A stretch of 64,000 bases of DNA from SIG351 sp045627045 (lineage in GTDB: Bacteria; Bacillota; Clostridia; HGM11327), in the NCBI GenBank assembly GCA_045627045.1, contig JAZQMY010000056.1, positions 51,369-115,368 on the forward strand, given 5' to 3'. A program made the translations under genes and the position numbers. Positions within the stretch are counted from its first letter, which is position 1. Each line of letters begins with the position of its first letter. Below are positions 25,387 to 35,067 of the stretch, piece by piece. The notes beneath the pieces are model-generated. The model did not search any database. It was not told where the DNA came from and saw only the letters and a list, made by a program, of their open reading frames with translations.

Positions 25387-26274
25387 ATGAGAAATTTCAG
25401 AATGAAAAAGAGAACAAAGCCAATATTTGTGACCAAAGCTGCATTTGTAAACGTTTTACTTTTCACGGGAGTGGCAGTATTCCTTGCGGTGGCAGTGCTT
25501 GCGGGAAAAGCCGTCAGCACAGGAATGCTTGAAAAGGAAAATGAGAATAAGAACAGTTCGGTGACAGTGAATAAAAGCAAGGACGATGATGTGAACCCTG
25601 CGCCGGACAGTACGCCTGAGGCTTCGGCTGATACAACAGAGAATACTGTCAGACTGATGTTTGATGCACAGAATTATTATGTTATCCAGCTGGGAGCATT
25701 TTCAGGCGAAGCAAACGCGAATAAATGTGCTTCCTCTATCCGTGCTTCGGGCGGAGCAGGCTTTGTGCGTGAGCAGGAAGGAAAATATTATGTTTATGCG
25801 ATGTGCTACGCAGATTCCGAGGATGCAAGGACGGTTTCGGCAAACCTGAAGGCGGAAGGCAGATCTGCGCTCGTGAAGTGCTTCAAAACGGCATCACTTG
25901 CGCTTGATATCTCCGGAAGCGAAAAGTGCGTGGCTGATATAGAATCGGCAATGAGAGGGATCGAGGAGGTTCCTGCGGAGCTTGAGAAACTCATATTCAG
26001 CTTTGACAGAGGAGAGTGCGAGAGAACTGCTCTCAAGACATCTCTCATGAAGGTGCTTGAAGATGTTGAGACGTACAGAGATGTTTTCGGACTTTACAGG
26101 GAGCAGTCAGCATTCTTTGCACAGTCTGAAAATTATTGCAAGGGAGTCTATGATGATATTGCTTCGGTGCTGAAAGCGGATGATGACACCGCTTTATCGG
26201 CTGAACTGAAACATATTTATATAAATACGGTTTTTAATTTTATAGAATATCTTGACAATGCTGACGTTGGGTGA
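25387..26274 (+). CDS. SPOR-domain membrane protein
   Basis: A 295-residue protein: a short basic cytoplasmic N-terminus, one membrane helix (about residues 18-40), a Ser/Asn/Asp-rich linker and a SPOR domain at about 92-165 (YYVIQLGAFSGEANANKCASSI..GKYYVYAMCYADSEDAR). The rest is a helical acidic domain of about 120 residues. SPOR domains bind glycan strands lacking stem peptides, typically at division septa or during spore engulfment. The C-terminal helical domain is not one I recognise. The promoter for the downstream helicase operon is embedded in its last codons. Confidence 0.82.
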   Translation: MRNFRMKKRTKPIFVTKAAFVNVLLFTGVAVFLAVAVLAGKAVSTGMLEKENENKNSSVTVNKSKDDDVNPAPDSTPEASADTTENTVRLMFDAQNYYVIQLGAFSGEANANKCASSIRASGGAGFVREQEGKYYVYAMCYADSEDARTVSANLKAEGRSALVKCFKTASLALDISGSEKCVADIESAMRGIEEVPAELEKLIFSFDRGECERTALKTSLMKVLEDVETYRDVFGLYREQSAFFAQSENYCKGVYDDIASVLKADDDTALSAELKHIYINTVFNFIEYLDNADVG

Positions 26275-26280
26275 TAAAAT
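26252..26280 (+). promoter_or_regulatory. Promoter of the pcrA-ligA operon, inside the SPOR gene end
   Basis: TTGACA (26252-26257), 17-bp spacer, TAAAAT (26275-26280). The -35 box lies within the last codons of the SPOR gene; pcrA starts at 26335. Confidence 0.78.
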
Positions 26281-26334
26281 ATACAATAGAATAATTTTAA
26301 ACTAATAAACACAAGATAAGGCAGATAAATATAG

Positions 26335-28596
26335 ATGGACCTACTTGAAAATTTGAATGAACGCCAGAAAGAGGCTGTACTTTGCACTGAAGGACCTCTG
26401 CTCATACTCGCAGGAGCAGGAAGCGGCAAGACGACCGTAATGACACACAGAATTGCTTATATCGTCGAGGAAAAGAAGGTTTTCCCGTCAAGCATTCTTG
26501 CCGTTACTTTCACAAATAACGCCGCAAACGAAATGAAGGAAAGAATCAAGAAGCTTATCGGAGACGATGCGGACGGAATGTGGGTCGGAACCTTCCACTC
26601 ACTTTCACTCAGAATGCTCAGACGTGACCCGGAGCTTGTGGGATATCAGAAGAATTTCGTAATATATGACGAGGACGATAAGAAAAAGCTTCTTACACAG
26701 CTTGCGGAAAAGGCAGGCATTGACTCAAAATATACATCTGCATCGGCACTGAAGGGAAAAATCTCCGAACTGAAGAATAAACTTATTTCTCCGCAGGAGT
26801 ATGCAAAGCTTGCAGAGACGGACTTCAGGGAGAAGAAAATCGCGCAGGTTTATACCGATTACACCAATGCACTCAAGGAAAACAATGCGCTTGACTTCGA
26901 CGATATTATCCTCAAGGGACTTGAGCTTCTCGTAAATCACGAGGAGGTTCTCGACTATTACAGAAGAAAATTCAGATATGTAATGGTGGATGAGTATCAG
27001 GATACGAATGAACCGCAGTTCCAGTTTGTAAAGCTCCTTTCTTCGTATCACAGGAATATCTGCGTTGTAGGCGACGATGACCAGTCAATTTACGGCTGGA
27101 GAGGCGCTGATATTACGAACATTCTTAATTTTGAGAAGGTGTTTGCAAACGCAAAGGTGATTAAGCTTGAGCAGAATTACCGTTCAACAGAGTATATCAT
27201 CAAAGCGGCAAACTACGTTATAAAGCACAATACAAAGAGAAAAGACAAGACTCTTTTCACAGAGCTCGGCAAGGGCGATCCTATCATTATGTGCAATACA
27301 AATGATGAAAGAGGAGAGGCCGAATTTGTTTGCAGACAGATAAAGAATCTTGTTGATTCCGGAAAATATTCATATAATGATATTGCGGTAATGTACCGTA
27401 CGAACTCACAGTCGAGAGCATTTGAAGAAGTATTCGTCAAGTACGGCTTCAGGTACAACATGGTGGGCAGTCTTCGATTCTACGAGCGTAAGGAAATCAA
27501 GGATATCATATCCTATCTGCGATTCATAGTGAATGACCGTGATGAGCAGAGCCTTATGAGAATCATAAACGTTCCTCCCAGAGGCATTGGTGAAAAGACT
27601 GTTGAAAAGCTCAACCAGATAGCAGAGGAAAGTGAAACAAGCTTTTTCGGCGCAATGCTCGATTCCTCGGAATACGATTCAATTCCACCCAAGATGAGCG
27701 AAAGACTTACTGATTTCTGCAGCATATTCCTTGAGCTTTCGGCTATGGAGGGAATAAGCTCTCCTGTTGATATCATCAACGCACTTCTTGAGAAAACAGG
27801 CTATATGAACTGGCTCAAGGAATCAACGGATAAACAGAAGGAAGACAGACTTCAGAATATAAGCGAATTTGTTGCCGCCGCGGCACAGTATACGAACGAT
27901 AACAAGGACAATGCCACACTGTCAGGCTTCCTTGAGAATATGGCTCTTTCATCCGATACGGACGATCTCGGCAAGCAGGGCGTTTGCCTGATGACAATTC
28001 ATGCGGCAAAGGGCTGTGAGTATCCTGTTGTATTCCTCACGGGACTTGAGCAGGGACTTTTCCCGCTTGCTCATTCGAGCGAATCCGAGGAGGGCAAGGA
28101 AGAGGAAAGACGTCTGTTCTACGTAGGAATAACAAGAGCAAGAAAGCTCCTCTATATTACATGGGCAAACAGCCGCTGGAAATTCAATGACAGAGAAAAT
28201 ACTGTCAAATCCGAATTCATTCAGGAAGTGCCGAAGGATTGCATTAAATTTGTAAGCATGGGTGCGGCAGCCCAGCTTCAGAAGCCGAAGCTTTCTTATT
28301 CGTTCGGCGACGAAGAAGAGCCGGCAAGAACGCAAAGCACATTCGCTCCGAAAGCAAGGACGCAGACGCCTTCATTCGGAAAGCCTATCAATCAGGTATC
28401 AAAGCCGGCATCTCAGATGAATGATTCCGCATCAGGATACTGGAACGGAATGAAAGTAGAGCATTCACGTTACGGGAAGGGCGAGATAGTTGAAATCAGA
28501 ACAAGCAGCGGAGTAACGGTGCTTACGATAAACTTTGAAGGCGTCGGAGTAAAGAAATTCGATGCTTCAATGGCTGTGCTGAAAAAGCTTTCATGA
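26335..28596 (+). CDS. pcrA: UvrD/PcrA family ATP-dependent DNA helicase
   Basis: A 753-residue superfamily 1A helicase. Motifs in order: Q motif ENLNERQKEAV, Walker A AGAGSGKT (26-33), motif Ib VGTFHSLSLRMLRRD, Walker B VDEYQDTNEPQFQF, motif III VVGDDDQSIYGWRGAD, motif IV LEQNYRST, motif V VCLMTIHAAKGCEYPVVFL and motif VI RRLFYVGITRARKLLYI. The C-terminal region after residue 650 includes the short PcrA tail (VEHSRYGKGEIVEIRTSSG). It unwinds DNA in repair and rolling-circle replication. It starts a long plus-strand gene run with ligA, matching the pcrA-ligA pair of Firmicutes. Confidence 0.95.
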   Translation: MDLLENLNERQKEAVLCTEGPLLILAGAGSGKTTVMTHRIAYIVEEKKVFPSSILAVTFTNNAANEMKERIKKLIGDDADGMWVGTFHSLSLRMLRRDPELVGYQKNFVIYDEDDKKKLLTQLAEKAGIDSKYTSASALKGKISELKNKLISPQEYAKLAETDFREKKIAQVYTDYTNALKENNALDFDDIILKGLELLVNHEEVLDYYRRKFRYVMVDEYQDTNEPQFQFVKLLSSYHRNICVVGDDDQSIYGWRGADITNILNFEKVFANAKVIKLEQNYRSTEYIIKAANYVIKHNTKRKDKTLFTELGKGDPIIMCNTNDERGEAEFVCRQIKNLVDSGKYSYNDIAVMYRTNSQSRAFEEVFVKYGFRYNMVGSLRFYERKEIKDIISYLRFIVNDRDEQSLMRIINVPPRGIGEKTVEKLNQIAEESETSFFGAMLDSSEYDSIPPKMSERLTDFCSIFLELSAMEGISSPVDIINALLEKTGYMNWLKESTDKQKEDRLQNISEFVAAAAQYTNDNKDNATLSGFLENMALSSDTDDLGKQGVCLMTIHAAKGCEYPVVFLTGLEQGLFPLAHSSESEEGKEEERRLFYVGITRARKLLYITWANSRWKFNDRENTVKSEFIQEVPKDCIKFVSMGAAAQLQKPKLSYSFGDEEEPARTQSTFAPKARTQTPSFGKPINQVSKPASQMNDSASGYWNGMKVEHSRYGKGEIVEIRTSSGVTVLTINFEGVGVKKFDASMAVLKKLS

Positions 28597-28636
28597 TACC
28601 AAAGAAAAAATAATACCGAAAGAGTGTTTATACAGT

Positions 28637-30619
28637 ATGGATAATATAAAAGAAACAATAGAAAGCCTCAGAACAGAACTGCTTCATCATGAGTTCCTTT
28701 ACTACGTCAAGGATGCTCCCGAGATTTCGGATATTGAGTATGATATGATGATGAAGAAGCTTGAAACACTTGAAAAAGAGCATCCCGAATTCGATTCACC
28801 CGATTCTCCCACAAAGAGAGTAGGCGGAGCACCTGTTGACTCGTTTGCAAAGGTGAATCATGAGGTGCCGCTTCTGAGCCTTGCAAATACCTATAATGTT
28901 GAGGAAATTGAGGCATTTGTCAGAAGAACGGCTGCCGAAGTCGGAAATCCTGAGCTTTCTGTTGAATGCAAGATAGACGGTCTTTCGGTCGCGCTGACTT
29001 ATGAAAAAGGCGTGCTTGTAAGAGGCGTCACGAGAGGTGACGGCGTTACGGGCGAGGATGTTACGAACAATATAAGAACGATCAGAAGCATTCCGCTGAG
29101 ATTGACGGAGCCTGTTGACATTATCGTCAGAGGCGAGGTCTATATGGACAGAGCATCTTTTGAAAAGGCAAATGAAGAAAGAGAGCTTGAGGGTCAGCCT
29201 TTGTTTGCAAATCCGAGAAATGCGGCGGCAGGCTCACTCCGTCAGCAGGATTCAAGGATAACATACGAGAGAAATCTTGATATTTTTGTATTCAATATAC
29301 AGAAATCGGAAAAAACGATAGCAACACACACCGAAGGCCTTGAATATCTTGAGTCTCTCGGCTTCAAAACGATAAAGCCGATTGCACTTGTGAGATCCGG
29401 CGAAGAGATGCGCTCGGTGTGCGAGGAATGGAGAACAAAAAGATACGAGCTTCCGTATGACATCGACGGACTCGTGCTTAAGGTCAATGACCTTCGTCAG
29501 AGAGAAATCCTCGGCTATACGGCAAAGGATCCGAGATGGGCTGTGGCTTATAAATTCCCTGCTGAGCAGAAGGAAACAAAGCTCTATGCGATAACATTTC
29601 AGGTCGGCAGAACTGGTGTTATTACTCCGACGGCAGAGCTTGAAAGCGTGTTCATTGCCGGAACGAAGGTTTCGCGTGCCACGCTGAACAATGAGGACTT
29701 CATAAAGGAAAAGGACATCAGGATAGGCGATACCGTTATTATCCAGAAGGCAGGAGAAATCATTCCCGAAGTCGTATCCGTTGTGAAGGAGAAGAGAAGC
29801 GGCGGTGAAAAGCCGTTTGAAATGCCGGAATTCTGCCCCGAATGCGGAAGCAGACTTTTCAGACCGAAGGGAAGAGCGGGAACATACTGCACGAATGCGG
29901 ATTGCCCTGCACAGACGGTAAGAAACATCATCCATTTTGTGGAAAGAGACGGAATGGACATTACAGGTTTGGGCGAGCAAATCGTTCAGAGGCTTACGGA
30001 AGAAAAGAAGATCCATGATGTTGCCGATATTTACACGTTGACCAGAGAAGAGCTTTCGTCAATGGACAGAATGGGCGAAAAGAGTGCTGATAATCTTATC
30101 CTTGCCATCGAGGAAAGCAAAAAAGCAGGACTTGCACGCCTCCTTTATGCTCTGGGAATAAGATTCGTAGGCAAGGGTACGGCGCAGAGCCTTGCAAAGC
30201 ATTATCCGGATATCGAGCTTCTGATGAACGCTTCGGCAGAGGAGCTTACGGTAATTGAGGATGTCGGCAAGGTTATTGCCGCATCGGTAAGAAATTTCCT
30301 CGATCAGCCGAAAAACATTGATGTCATTGAGCGACTGAGAAAATGCGGCGTCAAGATGACAGAGGATAAAAAGGAAACGGATACTTCAAACGAGCTCATT
30401 GCAGGGAAGACATTCGTCCTTACGGGCACTCTCCCGACATATTCACGCTCGGAGGCATCAAAGATGATTACCAATCACGGCGGAAAAACGTCATCATCGG
30501 TATCAAAAAAGACAGATTATGTTCTTGCAGGCGAAGCCGCAGGAGAAAAATATGACAAGGCAGTAAAGCTCGGAGTCAGGATAATTACCGAGGCTGAATT
30601 CCTTGCCATGCTTTCATGA
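28637..30619 (+). CDS. ligA: NAD-dependent DNA ligase
   Basis: A 660-residue ligase with normal domain order. The Ia domain covers residues 1-70. The adenylation site is K112 in ECKIDGLSVAL, with RGDGVTGEDVTNN and NPRNAAAGSLRQ following. The OB fold is followed by a zinc finger (CPECG..CTNADCPAQ), helix-hairpin-helix repeats, and a BRCT domain from about residue 587 (GKTFVLTGTLPTYSRSEA). It seals nicks in replication and repair. It lies 40 bp after pcrA and 30 bp before a lipoprotein amidase. Length and motifs are complete. Confidence 0.97.
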   Translation: MDNIKETIESLRTELLHHEFLYYVKDAPEISDIEYDMMMKKLETLEKEHPEFDSPDSPTKRVGGAPVDSFAKVNHEVPLLSLANTYNVEEIEAFVRRTAAEVGNPELSVECKIDGLSVALTYEKGVLVRGVTRGDGVTGEDVTNNIRTIRSIPLRLTEPVDIIVRGEVYMDRASFEKANEERELEGQPLFANPRNAAAGSLRQQDSRITYERNLDIFVFNIQKSEKTIATHTEGLEYLESLGFKTIKPIALVRSGEEMRSVCEEWRTKRYELPYDIDGLVLKVNDLRQREILGYTAKDPRWAVAYKFPAEQKETKLYAITFQVGRTGVITPTAELESVFIAGTKVSRATLNNEDFIKEKDIRIGDTVIIQKAGEIIPEVVSVVKEKRSGGEKPFEMPEFCPECGSRLFRPKGRAGTYCTNADCPAQTVRNIIHFVERDGMDITGLGEQIVQRLTEEKKIHDVADIYTLTREELSSMDRMGEKSADNLILAIEESKKAGLARLLYALGIRFVGKGTAQSLAKHYPDIELLMNASAEELTVIEDVGKVIAASVRNFLDQPKNIDVIERLRKCGVKMTEDKKETDTSNELIAGKTFVLTGTLPTYSRSEASKMITNHGGKTSSSVSKKTDYVLAGEAAGEKYDKAVKLGVRIITEAEFLAMLS

Positions 30620-30649
30620 TTATTTTTTACTTATGAAAAGGATCCAAAA

Positions 30650-32356
30650 ATGAAAAAGATTATTTCTTTTGTTTTGATTTTAATACTTCTGGTTTTTGCG
30701 GCGGGCTGTAAGGGTCCGGAGGAGACTCCTTCAGGCAGCGCTGATCCCACGGCAGAGAGCACACCTACTCCTGCACCGACATCAATGATAAATCCGCAAA
30801 GAACGCTTTCTCCGCTTCTTACGCCTACACCTGTTCCTGAGGAGACTCCTGCACCGACACCTACGCCGGGCTTTTCAGAGTTTTCAATATTCACTCTTGA
30901 CCAGGGAACGGGAACTTATGCATACGCCTGGACAAAGGAATGTCCTGTAACATCAGATTCGATTCCTTCGGGCACGAGAAGTGCTGAAGTCAGCGCAATA
31001 CAGAACAGATTGAACAACTTCGGATTCTATTTCGGTACTGCTTCGGGCGTACTCAACAATGCGACGATGACGGCGGTGAACGAATTCAGAAAGATGAATG
31101 GACTTGAAGCCGAAACAAGCATTTCAAGAGAAACGATAGATCTTCTTTTTTCTTCCGAAGGCATCAAGGCAATGACGATAGAAGAGCTTGCCATCGAGCC
31201 GGGCTCACTTGACGGTTTGACGGTATTCGTTGATGCAGGACACGGCGCAAGTGCAACAGGTACTGCGAAGAACTCTCTTGTGGAGAAGGATTGCGTTATC
31301 GAGATCGCATACAGACTTAAATCGATCCTTGAGGCTGCAGGCGCAAGAGTTATAATGACAAGAAAGGACGACTCTGATATCTCTCTTACTTACAGATCTG
31401 CGCTCACAAATGTCACAATGCTCAATGACCTCATTGCACAAGACAGAAACAATATTCTCACCATCCGTGAAAAGACACAGACTATAAAAGCGTATGCAGA
31501 CTACACACTTGAAGAGCTCAGCGCTGAAATAAAGGAGCTTAACGAACGTACGAACAGACTCTATTCCGAATACATTCAGGCAAAGGCAAACCTCGACGAG
31601 GCACTTGCCGGATACGGAAGCAATTCGGATGAGTACAGAGCGGCAGAGAGAAAAGTCAGTGAGCTCAAAGAAGAGGGCTCCCGCATAAACGAGAAAAAGA
31701 CTAGCATTTCGCAGATTTATTATTATCTGGAAATGGGCGTTGAACTGGACACGTTCATTTCGGAATATGAAAATCAGGTAATTGAGACAGAAAAGGACAT
31801 AGAGCTTCTTGAATACTATGTTTCCCTCTTTGAACCGTGCCTTGAATCACCTTCAACCGAAAATGCAGGTATATATCACAGAATCCTTGACGATAACGGC
31901 ATCAAGATAATCGATCAGGAGCTTTCGGCTGTACTTGATCTGACAAATGAAAGATGCACCGGAAAGTACGTTTTCATATCCGTTCACGTTAACGGCGTTG
32001 ACAATGCGGATTATGTAAACGGTACCGAAATATACACACGTTCTGTAAATAAGTATAATACGGCATACGGAATCAACCGCAGCTATTATTACAATTATTG
32101 TGCAACAGAGAGAAATGCCCTTGCAGAGGCTTTGCAGGAGGCATCAATGTCTGTTGACCCGCTTTCCACGGGAAAAGCGGCAAAGGTAAAGGACTCTGAC
32201 CTTTTTGTACTCAGAGAAATAAACATTCCTTGCATTCTGCTTGAAACAGGCTATGTAACGAATGAATATGACAGAGTTACTCTTATGAATCCTGCAACGA
32301 AATATAAGTTTGCATATATGATATATGAGGGTCTGAACTCATTTTATAACAAATGA
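30650..32356 (+). CDS. N-acetylmuramoyl-L-alanine amidase lipoprotein with coiled-coil insertion
   Basis: A 568-residue protein. It has a lipoprotein signal (lipid Cys at C20 in VFAAGCKG), a Pro/Thr-rich linker (30-75), a peptidoglycan-binding domain (about 108-168, AEVSAIQNRLNNFGFYFGTASG) and an Amidase_3 catalytic domain. The zinc and catalytic residues are H198 (VDAGHGA), E212, H446 (FISVHVNG) and E532 (LLETGYV). The catalytic domain is split by about 175 residues (253-430) rich in heptad-like Leu/Glu/Lys, predicted to be a helical hairpin. The enzyme cleaves cell-wall stem peptides outside the membrane. The lipid anchor and operon argue against a phage endolysin. Confidence 0.85.
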   Translation: MKKIISFVLILILLVFAAGCKGPEETPSGSADPTAESTPTPAPTSMINPQRTLSPLLTPTPVPEETPAPTPTPGFSEFSIFTLDQGTGTYAYAWTKECPVTSDSIPSGTRSAEVSAIQNRLNNFGFYFGTASGVLNNATMTAVNEFRKMNGLEAETSISRETIDLLFSSEGIKAMTIEELAIEPGSLDGLTVFVDAGHGASATGTAKNSLVEKDCVIEIAYRLKSILEAAGARVIMTRKDDSDISLTYRSALTNVTMLNDLIAQDRNNILTIREKTQTIKAYADYTLEELSAEIKELNERTNRLYSEYIQAKANLDEALAGYGSNSDEYRAAERKVSELKEEGSRINEKKTSISQIYYYLEMGVELDTFISEYENQVIETEKDIELLEYYVSLFEPCLESPSTENAGIYHRILDDNGIKIIDQELSAVLDLTNERCTGKYVFISVHVNGVDNADYVNGTEIYTRSVNKYNTAYGINRSYYYNYCATERNALAEALQEASMSVDPLSTGKAAKVKDSDLFVLREINIPCILLETGYVTNEYDRVTLMNPATKYKFAYMIYEGLNSFYNK

Positions 32357-32378
32357 AAACAGAAAGAATCGGTAAAAA

Positions 32379-34241
32379 ATGTTACTTGAAAAGATAACTT
32401 CCCCGGCAGACGTCAAGCTTCTGACCGTTAAAGAAATGGAACAGCTCGCATCTGAAATCCGTGCTGAGCTCATGAGGACAGTCCCCGTCACGGGAGGACA
32501 CCTTGCGGCAAATCTCGGAGTTGTGGAGCTGACCATTGCGATGGTTTATGTTTTTGATGTTCCGGAGGATAAGATCGTCTGGGATGTCGGACATCAGTCA
32601 TATGTATACAAGATGCTCACCGGCAGAAAGGACAGAATGCAGACCATGCGCCAGCTGAATGGTCTGAGCGGATTCCCGAAGCCGTGTGAGAGTGAATATG
32701 ATTCATTCGGAACGGGACACAGCTCCACGGCTATTTCTGCAGCACTCGGCATGGCTGTTGCAAGGGACCTCGACCATAAGAATTACAAGGTTGCGGCGGT
32801 GGTGGGCGACGGCTCCATGACGGGAGGTCTCTCGTTTGAGGGCCTCAACAACTGCGGTCAGATACATACGCCTATGATGATAGTGCTAAATGACAACGGA
32901 ATGTCAATATCGAGAAACGTCGGTGCATTGAGCAACTATCTCTCAAAGATAAGATCCTCCAGAAGATATGCGGCGACAAAGGATACTGTCAAAAGCGGCC
33001 TTTCAAAGATACCTGTCATAGGCAGAGTAATAGCAGTAATACTTGAAAAGACCAAGAAGTTCATAAAGGCACTCCTTGTTCCGAACGTTCTCTTCGAACA
33101 GCTGAATATCACATATGTCGGAACTGTCGACGGGCACAACATTAAAAAGCTCATCAGATTATTTGAAGATGCAAAGAACTATGATTCACCTGTCCTTGTT
33201 CACGTCAAGACGGTTAAGGGCAAGGGAATAGATTACATAGAAAAGCACCCTGAGAAATTCCATTCCGTTTCCGAGAACTGCGTTATGAAGGATATTGCGA
33301 ATCAGACATTTGACGAGCAGTATATCCCGACATCATACTCGCTTATGCTCGGCAAAAAGCTTTCGGAGCTTGCGGAAAACAACGATAAGATAGTCGCACT
33401 TACGGCGGCTATGGCAGAGGGAACTGGTCTGCTTGAATTTTCTCAGAAGCACGGCGACCGCTTTTTCGATGTCGGAATTGCGGAGCAGCATGAGGTGACA
33501 TTTGCGGCAGGACTTGCCATCAGCGGAAAAAAGCCGTTTGTGGCAGTGTATTCTTCATTCCTCCAGAGAGGCTATGACCAACTCATTCACGATGTGGCGA
33601 TTCAGGATCTTCCTGTTGTATTCTGCATTGACAGAGCAGGAATCACTGGCAGAGACGGAGAAACGCATAACGGACAGTTTGATCTTGCGATGCTTCTTGC
33701 GGTTCCCGGAATGACTGTATTTGCACCGTCCTCACTGAATGAATTCTCATTGGTGATTGATTACGCTTCCACTGCAAAGGGTCCTGTTGCAATCAGATAC
33801 GGAAAAGGCAAGCCACATGAGCATGAGCTTGTTGTTTCGGATGATCCGCTTTTGTGGAATTGCTCATTGCAGGACGGCACGGAGACTGTTGCCATATTCG
33901 CAACAGGAACAATGGTGGAAAAGGCACTTTCTGCAAAGGCGATGCTGAAGGCAAAGGGCATTCAGGCAGTTGTAATAAATATGCTTTCCGTAAAGCCGCT
34001 TGACTATGCTATGCTCGACAGAATGAGCGGAATAAAGAAGTGGATCACGGCAGAGGATGGCTCAATAAACGGCGGTGTCGGCTCATACATAGCATCTTAT
34101 GCATCCGGAAAGGGCTTTGACGTGACCGTAAGGCACATAGGAATACCTGACGAATTCCCGAGACATGGCAGCATTGATGAGATACTTGAGCTTTGCAGGA
34201 TGCGTGCAGAGGATATAGTTTCATTGGCAGAGGAAATGTGA
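32379..34241 (+). CDS. dxs: 1-deoxy-D-xylulose-5-phosphate synthase
   Basis: A 620-residue thiamine-diphosphate enzyme. Visible motifs are TGGHLAANLGVVELTIA, DVGHQSYVYKMLTGR, the ThDP/Mg site VGDGSMTGGLSFEGLNNCG with the downstream LNDNGMSIS, and the transketolase-like pyrimidine block VYSSFLQRGYDQLIHDVAIQ. It makes DXP from pyruvate and glyceraldehyde 3-phosphate, the first step of the MEP isoprenoid pathway. The stop is 1 bp from the tlyA start, a conserved gene pair in Firmicutes. Complete and unremarkable. Confidence 0.97.
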   Translation: MLLEKITSPADVKLLTVKEMEQLASEIRAELMRTVPVTGGHLAANLGVVELTIAMVYVFDVPEDKIVWDVGHQSYVYKMLTGRKDRMQTMRQLNGLSGFPKPCESEYDSFGTGHSSTAISAALGMAVARDLDHKNYKVAAVVGDGSMTGGLSFEGLNNCGQIHTPMMIVLNDNGMSISRNVGALSNYLSKIRSSRRYAATKDTVKSGLSKIPVIGRVIAVILEKTKKFIKALLVPNVLFEQLNITYVGTVDGHNIKKLIRLFEDAKNYDSPVLVHVKTVKGKGIDYIEKHPEKFHSVSENCVMKDIANQTFDEQYIPTSYSLMLGKKLSELAENNDKIVALTAAMAEGTGLLEFSQKHGDRFFDVGIAEQHEVTFAAGLAISGKKPFVAVYSSFLQRGYDQLIHDVAIQDLPVVFCIDRAGITGRDGETHNGQFDLAMLLAVPGMTVFAPSSLNEFSLVIDYASTAKGPVAIRYGKGKPHEHELVVSDDPLLWNCSLQDGTETVAIFATGTMVEKALSAKAMLKAKGIQAVVINMLSVKPLDYAMLDRMSGIKKWITAEDGSINGGVGSYIASYASGKGFDVTVRHIGIPDEFPRHGSIDEILELCRMRAEDIVSLAEEM

Positions 34242-34242
34242 T

Positions 34243-35067
34243 ATGACTTCAAGACTTGATATACTGCTTTCCTCAAAAGGCCTCGCAAAGTCAAGAGAGA
34301 ATGCAAAAAGATTGATTGAATCGGGAAAGGTCAGGGTAAATTCGGAAATCGTGACCAAGGCTTCAAGATCGGTCGATGAAAATGCCGTTATTGAGGTCGA
34401 AAAAGAAAAATACGTCAGCAGAGGCGGCTTCAAGCTTGAAAAGGCGCTGGACACATTCGGAATTGACGTATCGGGAAAGACAATGCTCGACTGCGGTGCC
34501 TCGACAGGTGGATTTACGGATTGCCTGCTCCAGAACGGTGCAGAGAAGGTTTATGCCGTTGATGTAGGCACATCACAGCTTGATGAAAGCCTCAGAAATG
34601 ATTCGAGAGTCGTTTCAATAGAAAATACAAATATCAGATACCTTGAAAAAACAGACTGGCTCGGTAACATTGAGGGCGTTGTGGCGGATGTCTCTTTCAT
34701 TTCGCTCAGGCTGATACTTGAAAGACTGTTTGTAACTGTTCCGGAAAGTGCGTTTTATGTCTGCCTTGTGAAGCCGCAATTTGAAGCAGGAAAGGAAAAC
34801 CTGAATAAGAACGGCATCGTGAAGGATAAGAAGGTCCATCTGGCGGTTCTGAAGAATATGGTCAGCTTTGTGGAGGAGAATGGCTATAATGTCAAGGGAA
34901 TAACTTCCTCTCCGATAAAGGGCGGCGACGGAAACGCAGAATATCTTATTTATTTTGACAAATCTGAAAAAATCGTGTATAATATACATAATGCGCAAAT
35001 TTTTACGTCTATCAATGCGGCGGTGGAAAGCCAGTTCGCAGAAAGGGAAAACCATGGTAAGAAATAA
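34243..35067 (+). CDS. tlyA: TlyA-family rRNA 2'-O-methyltransferase
   Basis: A 274-residue protein with an N-terminal S4 RNA-binding domain (RLDILLSSKGLAKSRENAKRLIESGKVRVN) and a FtsJ-type methyltransferase domain (MLDCGASTGGFTDCLLQNGAEKVYAVDVG, then VVADVSFISLRLI and CLVKPQFEAG). TlyA enzymes methylate 16S and/or 23S rRNA riboses. The last 14 bp overlap the nadK start. The order dxs-tlyA-nadK-argR-recN is the usual one in Bacillota. Confidence 0.93.
   Translation: MTSRLDILLSSKGLAKSRENAKRLIESGKVRVNSEIVTKASRSVDENAVIEVEKEKYVSRGGFKLEKALDTFGIDVSGKTMLDCGASTGGFTDCLLQNGAEKVYAVDVGTSQLDESLRNDSRVVSIENTNIRYLEKTDWLGNIEGVVADVSFISLRLILERLFVTVPESAFYVCLVKPQFEAGKENLNKNGIVKDKKVHLAVLKNMVSFVEENGYNVKGITSSPIKGGDGNAEYLIYFDKSEKIVYNIHNAQIFTSINAAVESQFAERENHGKK

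Noticed and set aside
28949..30016. Long minus-strand open frames inside ligA
   Set aside because: They lie fully antisense to a complete, motif-rich ligA and have no ribosome site or recognisable domain.
30720..30880. Short repeats in the amidase linker and in the lipoprotein at 53990-54070 (CCTACACC, ACTCCTGCACCGAC)
   Set aside because: They are simply codon-level repeats encoding Pro/Thr-rich linkers, not a mobile or regulatory repeat.
30650..32356. The amidase as the endolysin missing from the phage-like loci
   Set aside because: It has a lipoprotein signal and a Pro/Thr linker, lies inside the pcrA-ligA-dxs gene run and resembles cell-wall hydrolases of the host, not a released phage lysin.
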